64,000 nucleotides of DNA, taken from UBA2040 sp041674745. GTDB lineage: Bacteria; Bacteroidota; Bacteroidia; Flavobacteriales_D; Crocinitomicaceae. Position numbers and translations under genes: made by a program. The stretch is from assembly GCA_041674745.1 (NCBI GenBank), contig JBAYVD010000014.1, positions 18,149 to 82,148 of the forward strand. The letters run 5' to 3'. Shown here in pieces: positions 34,132 through 41,349 of this stretch (within the stretch, counting starts at the first letter, position 1; every line of letters starts with the position of its first letter). The notes beneath the pieces were generated by a model, which had not been told where the DNA came from, did not search any database, and worked only from the letters and a program-made list of their open reading frames with translations.

Positions 34132-34698
34132 ATGAGACACGGTAAAAAATTCAATCATTTAGGTAGACAGACAGCGCATAGAAAAGCGATGCTATCTAAT
34201 ATGGCTAGCTCTCTATTATTGCACAAGCGAATCAACACAACTGTTGAGAAAGCAAAAGCATTGAGAGTATATGTAGAACCAATTTTGACTAGAGCAAAAA
34301 CGGATTCTACGCATTCAAGAAGAGAAGCGTTTAAACACCTTCAAAACAAAGAAATCGTTACGGAATTGTTCCGTGACATTGCACCGAAAATTGCAGATCG
34401 TCCAGGTGGATACACACGAATCATTCGTTTGGGTTACCGTTTGGGAGATAACGCAGAAATGTGCATGATCGAATTGGTAGATTTCAATGAATTGTACACA
34501 AACGAAGGAACGAAGAAAACAACAACTCGTCGTTCTAGAAGAAGTGGTGGTGCTAAAAAAGCAGACGAAACTTCAGCTACAGAAGCTACATCAGAAGAAG
34601 GAACAGAAACAGTTGAAGCTACAGCAGTAGATCAAGCTGAAGAAACTCCATCAACTGAAGAAGCTGCAGATGATGCAACAGAAACAGAAGAAAAATAA
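34132..34698 (+). CDS. rplQ: 50S ribosomal protein bL17 with acidic C-terminal extension
   Basis: 188 residues. The first ~118 are canonical bL17 (MRHGKKFNHLGRQTAHRKAM, then ALRVYVEPILTRAK). After a basic linker (RRSRRSGGAKK) the last ~50 residues are Glu/Thr/Ala-rich and low in complexity, an extension seen in many Bacteroidota whose role is unknown. Last gene of the ribosomal block; a strong terminator follows. Confidence 0.98.
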   Translation: MRHGKKFNHLGRQTAHRKAMLSNMASSLLLHKRINTTVEKAKALRVYVEPILTRAKTDSTHSRREAFKHLQNKEIVTELFRDIAPKIADRPGGYTRIIRLGYRLGDNAEMCMIELVDFNELYTNEGTKKTTTRRSRRSGGAKKADETSATEATSEEGTETVEATAVDQAEETPSTEEAADDATETEEK

Positions 34699-34720
34699 TT
34701 CATTATAATTTTCTAAAGAA

Positions 34721-34751
34721 AAAAAGGCATTCCGAAAGGGATGCCTTTTTT
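34721..34751 (+). terminator. terminator of the ribosomal protein block
   Basis: AAAAAGGCAT pairs with ATGCCTTTTT around TCCGAAAGGG, with flanking A and T tracts. It lies 22 bases after the rplQ stop. Confidence 0.9.
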
Positions 34752-34881
34752 GTTGGTGAAAGAATACGTCACTTGGCGGAAAATAATCGTTCTTATCTGA
34801 TTTTTTGTTGTCCAGGAAGAATGGTATACACTCTTGATCGTGAAGATTTCAAAATATCCGGGATGATGGGCCAGTAAGCAC

Positions 34882-34911
34882 AAAAAAAACGCATCGAATT
34901 CATTCAATGCG
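34882..34911 (-). terminator. terminator of the minus-strand subtilase gene
   Basis: On the minus strand CGCATTGAAT pairs with ATTCGATGCG (one mismatch) and is followed by eight T. It is 20 bases past the stop of the gene ending at 34931. The 130 bases between it and the rplQ terminator show nothing recognisable. Confidence 0.8.
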
Positions 34912-34930
34912 CTTCTCCGTGTTTGGTATT

Positions 34931-37900
34931 TTAAAATTTAATGAATCGTTTTGTTGTGGAAACCCCTTCTTTAATCAAAGTAATAAAATAAATCCCCCTT
35001 TCTACATCTGATAAATCGACAGTCGTCATGTGATTACTAGAGACCATTTTAGATTCTCCTAGTAGCTGCCCCAATTCATTGGTAACGAGAATCGCACAAT
35101 CGTGCTGTAGATTGTTGGAAAGCGAAATCGTTAGTATATCTGACGCAGGGTTTGGATAAATCGTGAAATCCAAAAAATTATTTTCAGCTAAGTTGAGATC
35201 AGAATTGATGTTGATGTTATCAATATAGGTACTGTTTCCATACCCATTTACCGCTGTAAATCTAAACATCGCATTTCCTGCGGATAGAAAAGGGGCTAAA
35301 TCAACAATTTCATTTCTCCATTGATTGGCAGCACTGGGCGACCAGGAATTGGATTGATTCGCTACGGTTTCCAGCAGCGCTCCAGATTTGTCATAAATAT
35401 TTTGAAAGGTTAAACCACAATCTGTTGATATGTCTACCTTCAATCCATCTGCAAAACTTGAGCTGTAATTTGCTTTAGCCAAATCAAACGATAAACCAGC
35501 TGTGGAACTTGAAATATTCATGATCTCCGTTTGGAAAATATCCTCTTGACCAGTCGCGGTATAGGAAAAATGATTCATAAACATAGCAGAGGTAGAAGTT
35601 CCTGCTGCACCTGTAACCGATGTAAGTTGCCAAGTCATGTTGCCATCTGCATTGAGTATAGTCCACATAGAGGGAAATCCACCAAGATCAAAAGTTTCCA
35701 AGAAAGGCGTCGCGATGGCTGTTGATTGATTTGAAAAAGAGAGGATTTGTTGATTATTCCCAGCAAACTGGTCACCCGCTAATGTAACCTCACACGTGAG
35801 AGTTGAGGCGCCATTGGTAAAACCAGAAATTGGCGTTGTAAATGTATAATTCACTTGCTGTCCAGAATTAATGGTTCCAGTATATGTTTCAGTGATTGCG
35901 GTGTTGGAATTAACTTGAAAAGAAATGGGAAAGTTAGATTGACTATTCAACCCTGTATTCGTTATTTTGACAGAAACATAGGCAGGAGAGCTTCCGTTGC
36001 AGATACTGGAAAAATCGCTTGCATCATTATTGATGGTTGAAAGTTCCAAATCGTTTGGAATAGAACAGTTCAGCAAGCCTCCTCCGTAATAGCTGGCAAT
36101 GGTTCTTCTGCTTTTCCATCCCAATGTGTTATTTCTCGCTACAACAGCAAACCAAATGGGTTGGGCATAGTTGGCAATTGGTACACTAATGGAAGTTGTT
36201 GTAGAACTACCAACCACTTCCATGTATTTCACACCAAGAAGATATAAATCGTACGACAAAGCATTGCTAACCGGATTCCAAACAAAGGTGGCAGAATCAG
36301 GACAAACTTTTATAATTTGTTGTCCTGTGACTACATTCGCTATTGAGAAGGTTTCATCGTTACTATCACTGTTTCCGTTATTCGTTACTCTGATTTTTGC
36401 AGTTCCGGTAATGGAATTCGGTACAGTCCATGCATAATTTGTTATTCCTGCTGAAACAGTTGTAATTGTCGTCCAAGATGCGCCATTGTTATTAGAATAC
36501 TCTAGGAGCGTTGAACCTGAAGGATTAATCGCATCCCAATGCAGTGATTCTGTTTCGCCAGGAACAAAGCTTTCTCCCATATTTGGGTAGGTCACAGTGA
36601 TCGGATTGGTAAGAATTTCGTACACGACAAAGTACTCTTGGGGTCCGAAGGCAATATCAAAACCAGTAATATTAATGGTATAGGTTCCCGCTATTGGATT
36701 ATTGAACAATACTTGTTCCATATTATTGAGATGATCCACTCCATTTGTGGCAGGAGCATCCAAGCTTGTTGCATTGGGAGTTGGGTCCAAAATCCATGGA
36801 AAATAGACAGTGCTATTGGGGGCTGTCACTTTTAGATCAATATCGTTTACCAAGCAAGTTGAAACACCGGGGGCTGAAGCAGGGTCGCTCCAATACACCA
36901 TGAAACGAACTTGTTTCGCTCCAGCTGGAATGACGATGTTGTGAAGATTGGAACCGCCATTGGAAATGGTGGACGAAAGAAAATGATTGTCCTCAATTAA
37001 TTTTGCTGCGCGAAGACCATTTACGATACCCCAACCAAATTTATAATCAGGACCAATATTGCCCGCGTCATTTGCAGTGTTCAAAAGAGCTGCCTTGATC
37101 AAAGCTGCTTTCGGCAGTGCTCCGGCGTTTGCATCTGCATACGCTTCGTATAACTGAGCTGAAATGCCCGCAATTCCGGGAGCAGCTCCGGATGTGCCGC
37201 CAAATACTTGATACGTATTGTTTTCGTCTGTTGAATTTTGATTTTGCCCATTGGCAGCGATATCCGGTTTAATTCTTCCATCATAGGCAGGTCCTCGGCT
37301 GCTGGAAGTAACCAAACTTCCGTCAAAGTAAACGTTCGCCGTTGCAATGGCATTTTTCCCTTGTTTGTGGCCACCTGTGATATTTCCCCAATTTCCGCCA
37401 GCACCGTAGCCACAATTGGAAGTACCATCGTTACCGCCTGAAAAAACGTGTAATAAGCTGGGATGCGTTGACATTTGTTGATCGATGGTTTGAGATCCGG
37501 AAGTATAGCCACTGTTGCATCCATCACTATAGGATGAGTTGGTTATTTGAACGGTTCCAGCATTTATCAATCCCGTCGTGGCTGCATCAAGAAAGCTGGA
37601 AGCATAATTGGTAACATAAATGGAAGCTCCAGCAGCCATACCGCGCATCAACGGATCTAAGTTGCCCGCTCCTGCAAAGATTCCAGCTACACCATCGCCG
37701 TGTGTTGGTCCGGAATTCGAAGCGTTGCTATTGTCAATTCTTCCTTCAAAATCAATATGAGGCCCAACAATTCCATCATCTCGAACCAAAACACCTATTC
37801 CGTCGCCGGTGTAATTTCTTCCTGCACCTGTTTGGGTATCCAAGGAATTTGATCGATGCAAGTTTCTTCCCCGATTGTCATCTTTGACAGATGGGGATGA

Positions 37901-38506
37901 AATTTCTTCCACCCACTGAATATAGGGTAAACTCACTAAATCATTTAATTGATTAACTGGCACGGAAATCATGAGTGTATTTGAATTTTTAGGACTTTCA
38001 AGAATGGAAATTTTCAATTTCGATAAGTCCAAAAGGCATTTTTCAATAGAAACATTCGAGTATAAAACTACGTTAACCAGTCTATTTCCTCCAGAAATGG
38101 CCCATGCGTCGAATTCATTATTTCTAATAATTTGGTGAATTTTCTGTTCATTTGAAATGTAGATACAACCTCGAACACCGAAATTATTCAATTTTGATTT
38201 GTCAAAATAACTTGGAACAAAAGCCAAATAAGTCGCTTTCTTATAATAATTAAGCAATTCAATACCCTGAATTTTTAATTCATTTTGTACAGTTTGATCA
38301 GGTGAATGATAAAATTGTATCCAAACATAATGGCCTCCGTTGAATTCTCTTTTGTTTTCCCATTGGAAACTGGAATTATTTTCAGGAATTTCAAAAGATT
38401 GGCCTTGGAAGGAAATCGTGTGGTTTTCTTGTCCATTTGAAAAAAGACCAATTAACAAGAAATGAAGAAGGAAAAAGGAGTTGCGAAAATTCATAATTTG
38501 ATCCAT
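34931..38506 (-). CDS. secreted S8 (subtilisin) family peptidase with type A T9SS sorting domain
   Basis: Up to 1191 residues (start at 38506, or ATG four codons later at 38494). Signal peptide about 5-25; propeptide-like region to about 210; S8 catalytic domain about 225-510 with Asp243 (VRDDGI), His269 (THGDGVAG), oxyanion Asn359 (SGGNDG) and Ser439 (GTSGAAP). Beta-sandwich/Ig-like and CARDB-like segments follow, then a MAM/cleaved-adhesin-like domain from about 930. The last ~75 residues, with YPNPASDIL and the end VSTTKRFIKF, are a type A sorting domain (TIGR04183) that directs export through the type IX system and removal at the surface. A -7-like TACCTTTG lies on the minus strand at 38529-38536. 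Confidence 0.93.
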   Translation of the reverse strand: MDQIMNFRNSFFLLHFLLIGLFSNGQENHTISFQGQSFEIPENNSSFQWENKREFNGGHYVWIQFYHSPDQTVQNELKIQGIELLNYYKKATYLAFVPSYFDKSKLNNFGVRGCIYISNEQKIHQIIRNNEFDAWAISGGNRLVNVVLYSNVSIEKCLLDLSKLKISILESPKNSNTLMISVPVNQLNDLVSLPYIQWVEEISSPSVKDDNRGRNLHRSNSLDTQTGAGRNYTGDGIGVLVRDDGIVGPHIDFEGRIDNSNASNSGPTHGDGVAGIFAGAGNLDPLMRGMAAGASIYVTNYASSFLDAATTGLINAGTVQITNSSYSDGCNSGYTSGSQTIDQQMSTHPSLLHVFSGGNDGTSNCGYGAGGNWGNITGGHKQGKNAIATANVYFDGSLVTSSSRGPAYDGRIKPDIAANGQNQNSTDENNTYQVFGGTSGAAPGIAGISAQLYEAYADANAGALPKAALIKAALLNTANDAGNIGPDYKFGWGIVNGLRAAKLIEDNHFLSSTISNGGSNLHNIVIPAGAKQVRFMVYWSDPASAPGVSTCLVNDIDLKVTAPNSTVYFPWILDPTPNATSLDAPATNGVDHLNNMEQVLFNNPIAGTYTINITGFDIAFGPQEYFVVYEILTNPITVTYPNMGESFVPGETESLHWDAINPSGSTLLEYSNNNGASWTTITTVSAGITNYAWTVPNSITGTAKIRVTNNGNSDSNDETFSIANVVTGQQIIKVCPDSATFVWNPVSNALSYDLYLLGVKYMEVVGSSTTTSISVPIANYAQPIWFAVVARNNTLGWKSRRTIASYYGGGLLNCSIPNDLELSTINNDASDFSSICNGSSPAYVSVKITNTGLNSQSNFPISFQVNSNTAITETYTGTINSGQQVNYTFTTPISGFTNGASTLTCEVTLAGDQFAGNNQQILSFSNQSTAIATPFLETFDLGGFPSMWTILNADGNMTWQLTSVTGAAGTSTSAMFMNHFSYTATGQEDIFQTEIMNISSSTAGLSFDLAKANYSSSFADGLKVDISTDCGLTFQNIYDKSGALLETVANQSNSWSPSAANQWRNEIVDLAPFLSAGNAMFRFTAVNGYGNSTYIDNININSDLNLAENNFLDFTIYPNPASDILTISLSNNLQHDCAILVTNELGQLLGESKMVSSNHMTTVDLSDVERGIYFITLIKEGVSTTKRFIKF

Positions 38507-38718
38507 GTTTTTAGATGCTGTTTTTATTCAAAGGTATTTGTGAAATTACGCAAAAAAAATATTGATAAAAAAAAAGGCTTCGATTTGGGCTATTTAAAGC
38601 CGATAGATGAACGGAGTGTTTCAATACTTGACCAACATTGAATTGTAATCAACGGCCTAGTTTTAATAGAATTGTTTAAAACCTTTCCATAAGTTGAAAA
38701 AGGAATAGCGCTTAAATA

Positions 38719-38749
38719 TTGGTATAACAAATCTAGATTCGTAATTTTG
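38719..38749 (+). promoter_or_regulatory. promoter of carA-eno (TTG-N20-TAATTTTG)
   Basis: TTG at 38719-38721 and TAATTTTG at 38742-38749, spacing 20; the carA ATG is 19 bases downstream. It sits in the 261-base divergent region that also serves the minus-strand subtilase. Confidence 0.75.
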
Positions 38750-38767
38750 GCGAAAAATTTCGATTAG

Positions 38768-39871
38768 ATGGAAGCGAAAAAGCCCGCGATTTTAATGCTT
38801 GAGGATGGAACCGTTTTTAATGGTATAGCATCAGGGAAAATTGGTACTACAACTGGGGAAATCGCGTTTAATACGGGGATGACTGGATATCAAGAAGTTT
38901 TCACAGATCCTTCCTATCTGGGTCAAATATTGATCATGAATACGGCCCATATTGGGAATTATGGTGTTCATGCTGAAGAGGTGGAATCAGATGGTATTAA
39001 GATTGCTGGACTGGTAACGAAAAAATTCTCAGACGGATATTCACGAGTTTCCGGAATGTCTTCTTTGCAAGATTACATGGTAGAAAATGCTACGGTTGGA
39101 ATTTCAGACGTCGATACGCGTGCCTTGGTGCGTTATATACGAAGCAAAGGAGCGATGAATGCCATTATTTCTTCTGAAAATTTGGACCTTGAATTTTTGA
39201 AGGCTGAACTTAAAAAAGTTCCTTCCATGGAAGGTTTGGAACTATCTTCACTTGTTAGCACGAAAGAGGCGTTTGAAGTAAAACCGGAAAATGCAAGTTT
39301 CAAAGTTTCATTGGTCGATTTTGGCGTAAAGAAAAATATCGTTCGTTGTTTGGTAGAAAGAGGATGCCACGTGAAGGTATTCCCGCACAACGCAACCAAA
39401 GCAGAGTTGGATAGCTTTTCGCCACAAGGATACATGCTTTCAAATGGCCCAGGAGATCCTTCGGTTATGAACGAAGCGATTGAATTGGTAAAAGAAATTG
39501 TTGCTGACGGAAAACCTGTTTTTGGGATTTGCTTGGGGCATCAAATTTTAGGTTTGTCTCAAGGACTTAAAACTGAAAAAATGTTTTTGGGTCACAGAGG
39601 AATTAACCACCCAGTTAAAAATTTGAAAACGGGTAAAGGAGAAATCACTTCTCAAAATCACGGTTTCGTGATCGAGAAAGAAAGTGCCAAATCTCATCCA
39701 GAAATTGAAGTAACACACATTCATTTGAACGATGATACCGTAGCCGGAATTGGTTTTGTTAATCGTCCAATTTTCTCCGTTCAATATCACCCAGAAGCAT
39801 CTGCTGGTCCGCACGATTCAAGATACTTGTTCGACCAGTTTATTGATAATATGAAAAATTACAAAGCATGA
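38768..39871 (+). CDS. carA: carbamoyl-phosphate synthase small (glutaminase) subunit
   Basis: Releases ammonia from glutamine for carbamoyl phosphate used in pyrimidine and arginine synthesis. 367 residues: N-terminal domain (LEDGTVFNGIASGKIGTTTG) and class I amidotransferase domain with nucleophile Cys in FGICLGHQILG (about 252-262) and the HxE pair in VQYHPEASAGPHDS near the end. The large subunit carB is elsewhere. The stop overlaps the eno start (ATGA). carA-eno next to rplQ is a familiar Bacteroidota order, here interrupted by the subtilase. Confidence 0.97.
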   Translation: MEAKKPAILMLEDGTVFNGIASGKIGTTTGEIAFNTGMTGYQEVFTDPSYLGQILIMNTAHIGNYGVHAEEVESDGIKIAGLVTKKFSDGYSRVSGMSSLQDYMVENATVGISDVDTRALVRYIRSKGAMNAIISSENLDLEFLKAELKKVPSMEGLELSSLVSTKEAFEVKPENASFKVSLVDFGVKKNIVRCLVERGCHVKVFPHNATKAELDSFSPQGYMLSNGPGDPSVMNEAIELVKEIVADGKPVFGICLGHQILGLSQGLKTEKMFLGHRGINHPVKNLKTGKGEITSQNHGFVIEKESAKSHPEIEVTHIHLNDDTVAGIGFVNRPIFSVQYHPEASAGPHDSRYLFDQFIDNMKNYKA

Positions 39872-41154
39872 GTTATATAGCTAAAATCTTTGCTCGTCAA
39901 ATTTTGGATTCAAGAGGGAATCCAACAGTGGAAGTTGATGTAATCACCGAAAATGGTATTTTAGGTAGAGCCGCCGTGCCTTCTGGTGCCTCAACAGGTA
40001 TTCATGAAGCGATGGAATTAAGAGATGGCGACATGTCTCGCTACATGGGTAAAGGGGTTCTAAAAGCAGTTATAAATGTGAACACAATTATCGATGAAGC
40101 GATGATTGGAATGGATATTTTCAATCAAAAGAAAATAGACCAGGTACTTCTAGCTTTGGATGGAACGGAAAATAAATCCAATTTGGGAGCCAATGCAATA
40201 TTGGGTGTCTCTTTGGCTTGTGCGAAAGCAGCAGCCCAAGAAGCGGATTTAAGTTTGTTTCAATATGTTGGAGGAGTTGGAGCGAATACCTTACCTGTTC
40301 CGATGATGAATATCCTGAACGGAGGTTCTCATGCAGATAACTTAATCGACATTCAAGAATTCATGGTGATGCCGTTCGGAGCTCAGTCATTTTCTGAAGG
40401 ATTACGTTGGGGAACGGAAATTTTCCACCACCTTAAAAGCGTATTGAAATCAAAAGGAATGTCAACAAATGTTGGTGATGAAGGAGGTTTTGCTCCTAGT
40501 TTAGGCTCCAATGAAGAAGCCATTCAAGTGGTGATCGAAGCCATTGAAAAAGCGGGTTTCAAACCAGGTGAAGATGTTTACATTGCTTTGGATGCAGCGG
40601 CATCTGAATTCTACAATGCCGAACAAAACAAATACATTTTTGAATCAACAGGTGATCATATGTCTCCTTCTGAAATGGTCGGTTATTGGAAAAACTGGGT
40701 AAACAAATACCCAATTATTTCCATTGAGGATGGTTTAGCAGAAGATGATTGGAGTGGTTGGAAAGAATTGACGGAAGCAGTTGGGAACAAAGTTCAATTG
40801 GTGGGAGATGATTTGTTTGTAACGAACAAAAAACGACTTCAAATGGGAATCGATCAAGGTATTGCGAATTCTATTTTGGTAAAAGTAAATCAAATTGGAA
40901 GTTTGTCTGAAACGATTGAATCCGTTCAATTGGCAACCAAAAATAGCTATACGAGTGTCATGAGTCACCGAAGTGGAGAGACGGAAGACTCAACTATAGC
41001 GGATTTAGCCGTTGCATTGAACACAGGCCAGATTAAAACCGGTTCAGCATCACGAAGTGATCGCATGGCGAAATACAATCAACTTTTAAGAATTGAAGAA
41101 GAATTAGGTGACAACGCCTATTATCCAGGTAAAGATTTTAAATTTATTGTATAA
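39868..41154 (+). CDS. eno: enolase
   Basis: Interconverts 2-phosphoglycerate and phosphoenolpyruvate. 428 residues, full length. GASTGIHEAMELRDGD near residue 40, the acid/base and metal region GDEGGFAPSLGSNEEA, the metal ligand in SIEDGLAEDDW, catalytic Lys in ILVKVNQIGSL and the signature SHRSGETEDSTIADLAVA are all present. Overlaps carA by four bases. Confidence 0.99.
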   Translation: MSYIAKIFARQILDSRGNPTVEVDVITENGILGRAAVPSGASTGIHEAMELRDGDMSRYMGKGVLKAVINVNTIIDEAMIGMDIFNQKKIDQVLLALDGTENKSNLGANAILGVSLACAKAAAQEADLSLFQYVGGVGANTLPVPMMNILNGGSHADNLIDIQEFMVMPFGAQSFSEGLRWGTEIFHHLKSVLKSKGMSTNVGDEGGFAPSLGSNEEAIQVVIEAIEKAGFKPGEDVYIALDAAASEFYNAEQNKYIFESTGDHMSPSEMVGYWKNWVNKYPIISIEDGLAEDDWSGWKELTEAVGNKVQLVGDDLFVTNKKRLQMGIDQGIANSILVKVNQIGSLSETIESVQLATKNSYTSVMSHRSGETEDSTIADLAVALNTGQIKTGSASRSDRMAKYNQLLRIEEELGDNAYYPGKDFKFIV

Positions 41155-41244
41155 AAAAATCAATTCATTCAGATTTAATCGAATTTGAAAACGCAAAATA
41201 AGTTAGAAATTACAATTTTATTCATCAATCTGTTAGAATAATTT

Positions 41245-41271
41245 AAAAGGGAGTGTTTGCTCCCTTTTTTT
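41245..41271 (+). terminator. terminator after carA-eno
   Basis: AAAAGGGAG pairs with CTCCCTTTT around TGTTTG, then further T. It is about 90 bases after the eno stop and just before the leader of the next gene. Confidence 0.88.
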
Positions 41272-41349
41272 ATGTCTTTTTTTTTATATTTTTGGAGACG
41301 AACGCAACCCCATACGGAACTTTGCGTCATAAGAGAAAATAATAGAACT

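Noticed and set aside
17612..34698. tuf, map or adk within the ribosomal block
   Set aside because: Every interval is filled by the listed genes; none of these is present.
41257..41294. TTG at 41257 with TATTTTTG at 41287-41294 as a promoter for the glycine-rich protein
   Set aside because: Spacing is 27 bases, outside the 19-20 seen at the other promoters, and the TTG lies in the terminator loop.
41257..41349. N-terminal extension of the glycine-rich surface protein
   Set aside because: It would start inside the eno terminator and precede a normal signal peptide with 31 unrelated residues.
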